From contig NZ_VDMR01000001.1 of NCBI RefSeq assembly GCF_006346315.1, forward strand, positions 310,001 to 374,000: 64,000 nt of DNA. Direction: 5' to 3'. The translations under genes were made by a program, and so were the position numbers. This document shows positions 36,018 through 42,770 of this stretch, piece after piece. The notes under the pieces are model-generated. The model searched no databases and was not told the DNA's origin. It was given only the letters and a program-made list of their open reading frames with translations. Source of the DNA: Nocardioides litoris. Its GTDB lineage: Bacteria; Actinomycetota; Actinomycetes; Propionibacteriales; Nocardioidaceae. How positions within the stretch are numbered: position 1 is the stretch's first letter; each line of letters opens with the position of its first letter.

Positions 36018-36276
36018 GTGGGGTTGCCTCCGGGAGCACGCCGCGCATCGGGACCGCGCGGGGGGGAGCGTGTCGTTCAGGGAATTCTTATCGGAATCAA
36101 GGCGACGCGCCTAGCGATCTCGGTAAACATCAGGCAACGCTCTAGACCGGCCGGGGCATGTCGCCCGTGTGACAGTAGGGGCTGACGTCACCTCATGGGG
36201 TGCTGCTGGTCCCATCGGGCCGGGATCTGCCCGATCGGCTACCGGGGGTGACCAGGCAGGAATGCCCGATCGGCCA
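36018..36276. other. 259-nt intergenic region with A/T-richer patch and 12-bp direct repeats
   Basis: No gene is visible. On the minus strand TCCGATAA (36088-36095) resembles the -10 of WhiG promoters, but the -35 at the right distance (GCTAG, 36111-36115) is poor. TGCCCGATCGGC occurs twice (36228-36239 and 36263-36274), and each copy contains the palindrome CCGATCGG, so they could be operator half-sites. A TGACGTCA palindrome lies at 36183-36190. No riboswitch was recognised. Confidence 0.4.
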
Positions 36277-37086
36277 TCAGGCCATGCCCAGCGTTGCCAG
36301 GTAGGCCTGCCCCAGGGGCACGCCCGCGACCAGCCCCAGGGCGGCGCCGCCGAGCATGAACGGCCCGTGCGGCACGTGGGCGCGCCGCGGCAGCCGACCG
36401 GCCAGGCGCAGCGGGAGCAGCACCACGGTGCCCAGCAGGAACCCGGCGAACAGGCCCACCACCGCGGCGGGCCAGCCCAGCAGCCCGAGGACCAGGCCCA
36501 GCACCGGGGCGAGGGCCACGTCACCGAAGCCCATGGCGCGCCCGCCCGAGCCGTAGTGCAGCAGGGCGTACAGGCCGGTCCAGGCCCCGACGGAGACCGC
36601 CACGGCGCGCCAGTCGACCTCGGTGGCACCGGTGGCGGCGCCCGCCGCGACCACGAGCACGACCAGGACGGTGGCGGTGCGGGTGATGGCGAAGGGCAGC
36701 CGCAGGTGCTCGAGGTCGATGAGGGCCAGGCCGATGCCGGCGCCGACCACCACGAGGGCCGCGAGGAGCACGACCGGGTCGCTGACGCGCCAGGCCGTCA
36801 CCGCGAACGCGGCGCCGGTGCCGGCCTCGACGAGGGGGTAGCGCACCGCGATCGGCTCGGCGCAGTCACGGCAGCGCCCGCGCAGCAGCAGCCACGACAC
36901 CACGGGCACGTTGTCGCGCGCCCGCACCGCGTGGCCGCAGCCCGGGCACGCCGACGGCGGGTGCACGACCGACAGCCCGGCCGGCACGCGGTGCACGACG
37001 ACGTTGAGGAAGGAGCCCACCAGCAGCCCGAGCACCGCGGCCGTGCCGACGACGTACGCCGTGGGCAGGAGCTCCCAGGCGCTCAC
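36277..37086 (-). CDS. pilD: Type IV prepilin peptidase
   Basis: The 269-residue A24 peptidase has the complete bifunctional layout: a first membrane segment with GSFLNVVVHR, the tetra-cysteine zinc motif (CPGC and CRDC, about residues 47-75), then membrane segments with the catalytic aspartates in LALIDLEHLRLP and MGFGDVALAP. It cleaves the leader of prepilins before Phe and may N-methylate them. Substrates are the three PilA proteins and the minor pilins encoded further on. A WhiG-type promoter stands 106 nt before the GTG. No good ribosome-binding site is seen. Confidence 0.93.
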   Translation of the reverse strand: MSAWELLPTAYVVGTAAVLGLLVGSFLNVVVHRVPAGLSVVHPPSACPGCGHAVRARDNVPVVSWLLLRGRCRDCAEPIAVRYPLVEAGTGAAFAVTAWRVSDPVVLLAALVVVGAGIGLALIDLEHLRLPFAITRTATVLVVLVVAAGAATGATEVDWRAVAVSVGAWTGLYALLHYGSGGRAMGFGDVALAPVLGLVLGLLGWPAAVVGLFAGFLLGTVVLLPLRLAGRLPRRAHVPHGPFMLGGAALGLVAGVPLGQAYLATLGMA

Positions 37087-37191
37087 CGGAGGTCCCGGGA
37101 CGGGAGGGCGGCGGGGGGACGGGCGGCCGTGGACGGCATGGCTCCTCCGGGGGTCGCGGGGCTGCCCCGCGGACGTCCGGGGCCACCTGCG

Positions 37192-37219
37192 TGATCGGCC
37201 GCGCGGGGTGGCGACTTGA
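37192..37219 (-). promoter_or_regulatory. WhiG-type promoter of pilD
   Basis: Minus strand: TCAAG (37219-37215), 15-nt spacer, GCCGATCA (37199-37192). Matches the FliA/WhiG form with exact spacing. Confidence 0.8.
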
Positions 37220-37233
37220 GTCGGACCCGAGAC

Positions 37234-37294
37234 GGTCAGGGCCGGTCAGGGCCGGGTCAGGGCCGGTCAGGGCCGGTCAGGGCCGGTCAGGGCC
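37234..37294. repeat. Tandem repeat of GGTCAGGGCC, six units
   Basis: Five 10-bp units and one 11-bp unit of GGTCAGGGCC lie in a row. The first base pairs of the array encode the last residues and contain the stop codon of the GGDEF-EAL gene on the minus strand, so unit gain or loss would change its C-terminus. Confidence 0.85.
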
Positions 37295-38661
37295 GGGTCG
37301 GGGCGGGGCCCGCGCCGCAGGCCGCGCACCCGGTCGGGAGACCACGCCTCGCGCCAGGCCGCGGTGGCTGCCAGGTCGGCAGGTGCGCCGACCCAGTACC
37401 CCTGCAGCACGTCGCAGCCGATCCGGGCGAGGGTCGCGGCGGCGGTGGCGTCCTCGACGCCCTCGGCCACGACCCGGATGCCGAGGCCGTGGGCGGCGCC
37501 CGTGAGGGCCTGGACCAGCGGCAGGGTGCGGGGGTCGTGCAGGTCGGCCACGATGCCCGGGTCGACCTTGATCTCCCGCGCGGCGGGGTTGTTCCACAAG
37601 GTGGTGAGGGAGGACCGGGCGGTGCCGAAGCCGCGGATGCTCACGCCGAAGCCGGCCCGGGCGAGCGCGGTGAAGACGGGCGAGGTCTCGGCGCCGAGGG
37701 TCGAGACGGGCTCGGTGATCTCGAGCACCAGGTCCCGCGGCTCGTGGCCCTGGGCGCCGACGGCGGCGGTGAGGTGCTCGACCAGGCCGCGCGCGAGGAC
37801 GTGGCGTCGGGTGACGTTGAGCGAGAGCCGGGCGCCGGCGGCGATCCGCTGCAGGGCGGGGAGGTCGCGCAGCGCCAGGTCGATCACGCGGGCGGTGATC
37901 GGGGCCATCGTCCCGGTGCGCTCGGCCAGGGGCACGAACTCGCGCGCCGTCAGCAGGCCGAGGTCGTCGTGGTCCCAGCGCACCAGGGCCTCGAAGCCGA
38001 CCGGCTCGCCGGTGCTCACCGACACCTGCGGCTGGTAGTGCAGGAGCAGGCGGTCGGCGGCGAGACCCGCCCGCAGGTCGCGGGCCAGCCGCGGCGAGGA
38101 CGACGCGTGTCGTGCGTCGGGCGGCGAGCTGGCCCGCCAGCGGCCGCTGCCGGCCGCCTTGGCGGCGTACATCGCCTGGTCGGCGGCGAGCAGCAGCTCC
38201 TCCAGGGTGCTGCCGTCACGGTCGGAGCGCGCCAGGCCGACCGAGACCCCGACGCTGAGCACCAGGTCGTCGACCTCCATCGGCTCCGCGAGCGCGGCGA
38301 TCACGGACTCGGCCCGGGCCGCCGCCTCGTCGGGCCCGGCCAGCGAGGGGCAGAAGGCGGCGAACTCGTCGCCCCCGAGCCGGACCACGAGGTCGCCCGG
38401 GCCGAGCTGGCCGCGCAGGCGCACGCCCACCTCGGCCAGCACCCGGTCGCCGACGTGGTGGCCCGCGACGTCGTTGAGCTCCTTGAACCCGTCGAGGTCG
38501 AGCACCAGCAGCACGACCGGGCGGCCGATCTCGGCGGCCCGGGCCAGCAGCGCCGGCCCGCGCTCCAGCAGCTCCTCGCGGCGCGGCAGCCCGGTGACCG
38601 TGTCGCGGCTGGCGACCGGGGCGCCCGGTGGCGGCACGGGGCCGAGGACGGTGCGGTTCAC
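37267..38661 (-). CDS. GGDEF-EAL protein: active-looking diguanylate cyclase, degenerate EAL
   Basis: The 464-residue protein has an N-terminal GGDEF domain (about 25-180) with an intact RLGGDEF and metal-binding DLDGFKELND; the inhibitory RxxD site upstream is missing (GPGD), so product inhibition may be lost. The EAL domain (about 200-450) keeps FEALVRW, LEITEPV and VAEGVED, but the metal-binding DDFGTG reads IRGFGTA and NVS reads NVT, so hydrolysis is doubtful. It is probably a c-di-GMP synthase. GTG 38661 is chosen for its AGAGG ribosome-binding site; an ATG at 38733 is possible. A WhiG-type promoter lies upstream. The stop codon falls inside a tandem repeat. Confidence 0.88.
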   Translation of the reverse strand: MNRTVLGPVPPPGAPVASRDTVTGLPRREELLERGPALLARAAEIGRPVVLLVLDLDGFKELNDVAGHHVGDRVLAEVGVRLRGQLGPGDLVVRLGGDEFAAFCPSLAGPDEAAARAESVIAALAEPMEVDDLVLSVGVSVGLARSDRDGSTLEELLLAADQAMYAAKAAGSGRWRASSPPDARHASSSPRLARDLRAGLAADRLLLHYQPQVSVSTGEPVGFEALVRWDHDDLGLLTAREFVPLAERTGTMAPITARVIDLALRDLPALQRIAAGARLSLNVTRRHVLARGLVEHLTAAVGAQGHEPRDLVLEITEPVSTLGAETSPVFTALARAGFGVSIRGFGTARSSLTTLWNNPAAREIKVDPGIVADLHDPRTLPLVQALTGAAHGLGIRVVAEGVEDATAAATLARIGCDVLQGYWVGAPADLAATAAWREAWSPDRVRGLRRGPRPDPALTGPDRP

Positions 38662-38734
38662 GGCGGACCTCTGGTGTCGGCACCGGAGCCGCGCCCGGCG
38701 GCGGGGGCCGCGGTGACCTCCGGTGTTTCCCACG

Positions 38735-38762
38735 ACATCGGCGGAGACCGGCGCGGACTTGA
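38735..38762 (-). promoter_or_regulatory. WhiG-type promoter of the GGDEF-EAL gene
   Basis: Minus strand: TCAAG (38762-38758), 15-nt spacer, GCCGATGT (38742-38735), 74 nt before the GTG at 38661. It places a c-di-GMP enzyme under the sigma factor that c-di-GMP is expected to silence. Confidence 0.8.
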
Positions 38763-38801
38763 GTCCACCCCACGGGTGGCCTGGAGCCCCGCGACCCTCT
38801 C

Positions 38802-38807
38802 TAGGGT
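38802..38807 (+). promoter_or_regulatory. -10 hexamer TAGGGT, leaderless promoter of rsiG
   Basis: TAGGGT is followed by six bases and the GTG of rsiG. It is a housekeeping-type -10, not WhiG-type, so the anti-sigma factor seems to be made independently of WhiG. Confidence 0.6.
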
Positions 38808-38813
38808 GGCCGC

Positions 38814-39317
38814 GTGAGCGACGACGACCTGCCGCTGAGCGGCCAGCGCCGCACGATCAAGGACGCGGTCGCCTCCCCGCACCTGGCCTCCGTCGACCTC
38901 GCCGGGCTGCGGGCCTACCGCGAGCGGCTGCGCGCGGAGGAGGAGCGCATCTCCTACTGGCGGCGCCTGGTCCACGCCCGCATGGACCTGCTCGAGGCGG
39001 GGGCGCTCGGCGACTCGCCGATCGACGTCGACGCCCTCGGCCGGGTGCTCGGCGACACCGGCAGCGGCCACGCCCGCGCCGCGCTGCACCGCGTCCGGGC
39101 GGCCGACCCGCTGCCCGACCTGCCCGACCTCGCCGAGGTCTGGGTCACCCCCGTCGACGAGGCCGGGGTCGCCGAGGCCCGCGAGCGCCTCGGGGCGGCC
39201 GAGGCGACCCTGACGTCCTACCGGCGTGCGCTGCACGACCGGATCGACGAGGCCACGGCCGAGCTCATCGTGCGCTACCGCGCCGAGCCGACCCTCGCCC
39301 TGCAGATCCTCGTCTGA
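38814..39317 (+). CDS. rsiG: RsiG-type c-di-GMP-dependent anti-sigma factor
   Basis: The 167-residue protein consists mainly of two long helices (about 29-62 and 116-155). In Streptomyces, RsiG binds c-di-GMP through a motif E-x3-S-x2-R-x3-Q-x3-D on each helix of an antiparallel coiled coil and then captures WhiG. Here helix 1 has E43, S47, R50, H54, D58 and helix 2 has E130, T134, R137, H141, D145: both repeats are in register, with His replacing Gln in both and Thr replacing Ser in the second. The gene lies 150 nt upstream of the WhiG-type sigma gene and has its own leaderless TAGGGT promoter. It should hold the sigma factor inactive when c-di-GMP is high. Confidence 0.85.
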   Translation: MSDDDLPLSGQRRTIKDAVASPHLASVDLAGLRAYRERLRAEEERISYWRRLVHARMDLLEAGALGDSPIDVDALGRVLGDTGSGHARAALHRVRAADPLPDLPDLAEVWVTPVDEAGVAEARERLGAAEATLTSYRRALHDRIDEATAELIVRYRAEPTLALQILV

Positions 39318-39327
39318 GCCGATGCCC

Positions 39328-39355
39328 TCAAGCCCCGGTCCGGTCCCGCCGACAC
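39328..39355 (+). promoter_or_regulatory. WhiG-type promoter before the sigma factor gene
   Basis: TCAAG (39328-39332), 15-nt spacer, GCCGACAC (39348-39355), 112 nt before the GTG of whiG. It suggests autoregulation of the sigma factor. The -10 has C for T at the sixth position. Confidence 0.65.
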
Positions 39356-39467
39356 CCTCGGTGGAGACCGCGTCCCCCCTCCGCGGTGTCCCGGCGCCTG
39401 CCGGTCCCGGCCCCACCAGGGTGCCGGGACCGGGCACGCCCGTCGCCGCCCGCCCCGAGGAGCTCCC

Positions 39468-40220
39468 GTGACCAGCGACGCCGCCTCCCACGACCACGAC
39501 GCCTCCCACGTCGACGAGCTCTGGCGCCGCTACGGGGAGACCCGGTCGCCCGAGGTCCGCAACCAGCTCGTGCTGCAGTACTCCCCGCTGGTCAAGTACG
39601 TCGCCGGTCGCGTCCGCAGCGGCCTGCCCCAGACCGTTGACTCCTCCGACCTCGTCTCCGAGGGCGTCATCGGCCTGATGGACGCCATCGAGCGGTTCGA
39701 GCCCGAGCGCGGGTGGACCTTCCAGACCTACGCCGTGCCGCGCATCCGGGGCGCCATCATCGACAGCATCCGCGCCGCCGACTGGGTGCCCCGCTCGGTG
39801 CGCAGCAAGCTGCGCGAGGCCGACGCCGCCCAGGAGGCGCTGCAGGTGCGCCTGGGTCGCCCGCCGACGCCCGAGGAGGTCGCCGCCGAGATCGGCACGA
39901 CCGTCCAGGCGCTGCGCGACCTGCGCGACCGGGCCTCGTCGGTCACCCACGTCGAGGAGGACGAGGTCGCCGCGCTCGACGACCTCGCGCCCGCCGTCGA
40001 CGCCGCCCTCGAGGACGCCGACACCCGTCGCTCCCTGCTCGCCGCCCTGGCCACCCTGCCCGAGCGGGACCAGGTGGTGATCGCGCTCTACTTCTTCGAG
40101 GGCCTCACGCTCGGTGAGATCGGCCAGGTGCTCTCGGTGACCGAGTCCCGCGTCAGCCAGCTGCGCAGCCGGGCCACCGCCTCGCTGCGGGCCGGCCTCG
40201 CCGAGGCGCTCCGGGCCTGA
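39468..40220 (+). CDS. whiG: Sigma factor of the FliA/WhiG family
   Basis: The 250-residue sigma-70 family protein lacks region 1.1. Region 2 is seen as DLVSEGVIGLMDAIERFEPE, FQTYAVPRIRGAIIDSIR and ADWVPRSVR; region 3 as ALQVRLGRPPTPEEVAAEIG; region 4 ends in the helix-turn-helix LGEIGQVLSVTESRVSQLRS. This is the FliA/WhiG layout. No flagellar gene is in the window; instead promoters of this sigma type precede the pilus genes. A GAGGAG ribosome-binding site precedes the GTG. Activity is expected to be held back by RsiG with c-di-GMP. The symbol whiG is used for the family; a flagellar-type fliA history cannot be excluded. Confidence 0.9.
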   Translation: MTSDAASHDHDASHVDELWRRYGETRSPEVRNQLVLQYSPLVKYVAGRVRSGLPQTVDSSDLVSEGVIGLMDAIERFEPERGWTFQTYAVPRIRGAIIDSIRAADWVPRSVRSKLREADAAQEALQVRLGRPPTPEEVAAEIGTTVQALRDLRDRASSVTHVEEDEVAALDDLAPAVDAALEDADTRRSLLAALATLPERDQVVIALYFFEGLTLGEIGQVLSVTESRVSQLRSRATASLRAGLAEALRA

Positions 40221-40226
40221 CGCGCC

Positions 40227-40667
40227 TCAGCGGCCGGCGGCCACGACCCGGCGCAGCGCGTCCGACCCGGTCACCGTCGCCACCGCGGCGCCCACCGCCG
40301 CGGCCCGGTCGCGTGCCGGCCGGTCCGTCGCCGCGGCCGCCGCCTCGACCCGTTCCGCGGCCGCGCGCAGCACCGCGGCGAGCTCGCGCGCGGGACCCGT
40401 CACCGGGTCGGGGCCGGCCGGCGCCGCGTCGTACGACGGGGTGGGCGGCGGGCCGACCGGCGCCGCCGGGGCCGCCGGGGCCGATGGGGCCGCCGCACGG
40501 CGCCGCCCGGCGTCGGCCTCGACCTCGGCCAGCAGCGCGGCGGCGCGGCGCTGCTCGCGTGCCCGGGCCTCCCGTCCGGCCCGGCGGACCCGCTGCACGC
40601 CGAACGCCGCGCAGGCGGCGACGAGCGCCAGGATCGCCGCGACGAGCACGAGGTCGGTCTGGGTCAT
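40227..40667 (-). CDS. Single-pass membrane protein with charged, Ala/Pro-rich tail
   Basis: The 146-residue protein has one N-terminal membrane helix (DLVLVAAILALVAACAAFG) and a long cytoplasmic part that is first Arg-rich (RRAGREARAREQRR), then Pro/Ala-rich, then helical. It converges on whiG (7 nt between the coding regions). A CGGAGG ribosome-binding site lies before the ATG, and TACGCT at 40703-40708 is a possible ordinary -10. No family recognised. It resembles the gene at 62627 in layout (one helix, Arg patch, disordered tail), which lies in the same region. Confidence 0.6.
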   Translation of the reverse strand: MTQTDLVLVAAILALVAACAAFGVQRVRRAGREARAREQRRAAALLAEVEADAGRRRAAAPSAPAAPAAPVGPPPTPSYDAAPAGPDPVTGPARELAAVLRAAAERVEAAAAATDRPARDRAAAVGAAVATVTGSDALRRVVAAGR

Positions 40668-40722
40668 CGGGGGCCTCCGGCGGATCGGTGGGGACGCCGC
40701 AGCGTACGACGACCGGACCCCC

Positions 40723-40750
40723 TCAAACTCCCGGCCCACGGCGCCGATAC
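40723..40750 (+). promoter_or_regulatory. WhiG-type promoter of the 40817-41866 operon
   Basis: TCAAA (40723-40727), 15-nt spacer, GCCGATAC (40743-40750), 66 nt before the ATG at 40817. One of the best matches in the window. Confidence 0.8.
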
Positions 40751-40816
40751 CTCTCGTGACATCCATCGGCACCCGTTCCTGCGCGCGCGTCGTGCCCCGC
40801 TCCCCACGAGGTCCTC

Positions 40817-41155
40817 ATGCCCCCCACCGGCCACGCCCCGCTCCCGTCCGTCGCCGCACCCGACATCTTCGACTCGCTGGTGCGCGAGCTCGGGTTCCTG
40901 CCGGGTGAGTCCGTCGTCCCCCGGATCGTCCCGCCGACCGCCGCCGCGCCGCTCGCCCCCGTGGCGCCGGCCGCCCCCGTGGCGCCGGCCGCCCCCGTGG
41001 CGCCGGTCGTGCCCGTGGTGCCGGCGGCGCCGGTGGTCGGGCCCGTGGTGCGTCCCGTCCCCGTCGCGGCGCCCGCCCCGGTCCCCGCCCCGACCGGCGT
41101 CCCGGTCGCCCCCGCGCGGCGGCTGCCGATGATGCCGCCCGTCGTCCGCGGCTGA
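40817..41155 (+). CDS. Pro/Ala/Val-rich protein of the WhiG regulon
   Basis: The 112-residue protein has a short ordered start (APDIFDSLVRELGFLPGESV) followed by about 70 residues of Pro, Ala and Val (PAAPVAPAAPVAPVVPVV) encoded partly by 18-bp repeats (GTGGCGCCGGCCGCCCCC, 40961-41006). No signal peptide or membrane helix is seen. A similar Pro/Ala-rich stretch forms the N-terminus of the second PilT. It is the first gene after a WhiG-type promoter and precedes the unknown gene at 41186. No function can be assigned. Confidence 0.6.
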   Translation: MPPTGHAPLPSVAAPDIFDSLVRELGFLPGESVVPRIVPPTAAAPLAPVAPAAPVAPAAPVAPVVPVVPAAPVVGPVVRPVPVAAPAPVPAPTGVPVAPARRLPMMPPVVRG

Positions 41156-41185
41156 GCGCCCCACGACCCGACCGGAGCACCCAAC

Positions 41186-41866
41186 GTGAACCATCCTGCG
41201 GGCCTCCTCGCGATCCCGTGGCGCTACGTCGACCTCGACCTGATCGAGCTGTGGGTCTGGGAGACCGACCACTTCGAGGCCAAGGTGACCGCCGAGCCGC
41301 ACTCCTTCGCCTGGGAGGTCGGCGACCTCGTCGTCCCCGACGGCGGCGTCGCCCGGTGGCTGACCGGCGGCCGCACCATCGACTTCGCCTCCGCCGAGGT
41401 GGCGGTCCGCGAGGTCGTCGGCAAGTCTTATCCCGCGCGCTACGGCTACCGCGGGTACGCCGGCCACCTGGCCACGACCTTCGTCGTCGCCGACGGGCGG
41501 ACCCTCGACCTCGGCCCCTTCCACGGCAGCCGGGCCCTGGTGACGGTGCGGATGCCCGGCGGAGCGGACCAGTCCTTCCTCGGCCGGTGCACCGTCCACC
41601 ACTACGAGCTGCTGCTCGCCCTCGACTCGGGCCAGCAGGTCCGCATCCAGCCGTCCTACATCGTCGACGTGACCGGCGAGAACGGCGCGACCGCCGCCTC
41701 CGCCACGGCGTACGCCGGGGTCGGCCGCACCTACCACGGCGAGGTGGTCCACGGCTGCACCGGAGCCCCGGCCTTCCTGCCGGGCACGGTCGAGCACACC
41801 GGCACCCGGTGCCCCGTGCACGAGTCGACCGTCCCCCGCACCGCCGAGGTGCTCCGGCCCGCCTGA
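41186..41866 (+). CDS. Unknown protein of the WhiG regulon, 226 residues
   Basis: The soluble, beta-rich protein begins GLLAIPWRYVDLDLIELWVWETDHFEAKV and ends with a Cys/His group (VHGCTG, TGTRCPVHES) that could bind a metal. I do not recognise the family; PilZ signatures (RxxxR, DxSxxG) are not visible. It follows the Pro-rich gene in the same WhiG-driven unit and has a CCGGAG ribosome-binding site before its GTG. A 19-bp hairpin terminator follows. Its place suggests a pilus- or c-di-GMP-related role, but this is only inference from context. Confidence 0.7.
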   Translation: MNHPAGLLAIPWRYVDLDLIELWVWETDHFEAKVTAEPHSFAWEVGDLVVPDGGVARWLTGGRTIDFASAEVAVREVVGKSYPARYGYRGYAGHLATTFVVADGRTLDLGPFHGSRALVTVRMPGGADQSFLGRCTVHHYELLLALDSGQQVRIQPSYIVDVTGENGATAASATAYAGVGRTYHGEVVHGCTGAPAFLPGTVEHTGTRCPVHESTVPRTAEVLRPA

Positions 41867-41900
41867 GCGGGACGCGGCGGCCACCCGCAGGAGCGACCAA

Positions 41901-41940
41901 CGGCGAGAGGCCGGCCCCCTCGGGGGCCGGCCTCTCGCCG
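41901..41940. terminator. Bidirectional hairpin terminator
   Basis: Arms 41901-41919 and 41922-41940 are perfectly complementary (19 bp, the innermost closing over only 2 nt, so about 18 bp form). It lies between two convergent units, the 40817-41866 genes and the pilM-pilN-pilO operon. Confidence 0.85.
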
Positions 41941-41958
41941 TCGTCGTGCGGGCCGGGG

Positions 41959-42759
41959 TCAGCCGGGCAGGGGCTGGAACCGGCGCCGCAGGCGGTCGCC
42001 CTCGACGGAGCCGAGGGCGCGGACCAGGTGGTCGCGCACGGTGCCCACGGCCCGGTCGAGGTCGGCGGGCAGGGAGCCGATGGTCTCGGTCTCGGCGGCG
42101 GCCAGGGCCCAGCGCAGCTCGACGCTGAGGAGCGCGGTGTCGCCGACGGCCAGCGCGGCGTCGATGAGGTAGGCCTCCAGGGTGGCCCAGTCGGCCTGCC
42201 AGGCCAGCGCGAGCGCGTCCTCCGGTCGTCCGTCGCGGACCAGGTCACGGGCCGCGGCCATGCAGTCGGCGGCCTCCTGGTCGCGCTCGGCGACGGCGGC
42301 CTCGGGTGCGAGGTCGCCGAGGCGCTGCCGGGCCACCTCGGCGACGTCGTGCGCCGTGGGCGCGGGGAGCGCCTCGAGGTGGGCCAGGGGCGTGAAGCGG
42401 CGCTCCATGAGCGCCAGCGCCGAGGGCTCGAACGCGCCCGCGAGCGCCCGCCGGGCGGCCCGGACCGTGGCGGCCGCCGACGCGGTGTCGCCGGGCTCGG
42501 CGTCCCGGCCGGCCGCGGCGAAGGCGCGCGCGACGGTGGCGGTGATCTCGAGCAGCTGCTGGTCGGGGTCGGGCGCGGCGAACATGACCCGCTCCCACAT
42601 GACCGCCTGGACGATGCCGAGGTCGGCCGCCCAGGTCGCCGCGACCGCTCCCAGCGCGTCGCCGGCGGCGGCCTGACGCCGGGCGTGGCCGCGGTGGCGG
42701 GCGATGCCGGCCGTGGTCTCGGAGTACAGCAGCTCCGGGGTGTGGCCCACGATGGTCAC
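41959..42759 (-). CDS. Unknown helical protein, last gene of the pilMNO operon
   Basis: The 266-residue protein is Ala-rich, mostly helical and soluble (ARHRGHARRQAAAGDALGAV, VRAARRALAGAFEPSALALM), with a Trp-containing stretch AWQADWATLEAYLIDAAL. No domain is recognised; the helical hairpins could be repeat units. It lies 11 nt after pilO with a GCGGAGG ribosome-binding site, so it is co-transcribed with pilM, pilN and pilO. In other bacteria this place is taken by pilP and pilQ, which a monoderm does not need. It may be a lineage-specific pilus assembly or regulatory protein. Confidence 0.7.
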   Translation of the reverse strand: MTIVGHTPELLYSETTAGIARHRGHARRQAAAGDALGAVAATWAADLGIVQAVMWERVMFAAPDPDQQLLEITATVARAFAAAGRDAEPGDTASAAATVRAARRALAGAFEPSALALMERRFTPLAHLEALPAPTAHDVAEVARQRLGDLAPEAAVAERDQEAADCMAAARDLVRDGRPEDALALAWQADWATLEAYLIDAALAVGDTALLSVELRWALAAAETETIGSLPADLDRAVGTVRDHLVRALGSVEGDRLRRRFQPLPG

Positions 42760-42770
42760 GACGACCTCCG

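Noticed and set aside
36088..36115. Fifteenth WhiG-type promoter before the receiver gene
   Set aside because: TCCGATAA is a fair -10, but GCTAG at the -35 position does not match TCAAG; left out of the set.
36018..36276. c-di-GMP or other riboswitch before the receiver-EAL genes
   Set aside because: No conserved aptamer core could be recognised on either strand by eye.
37234..37294. Repeat array considered as a CRISPR
   Set aside because: Units are 10 bp and contiguous, with no spacers and no cas genes.
39468..40220. Sigma factor taken as a flagellar FliA
   Set aside because: No flagellar genes are in the window, an RsiG-type partner lies next to it, and its promoter motif precedes pilus genes; flagellar use elsewhere in the genome cannot be excluded.
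41186..41866. PilZ c-di-GMP receptor
   Set aside because: Position in the regulon suggested it, but neither the RxxxR nor the DxSxxG signature is visible.
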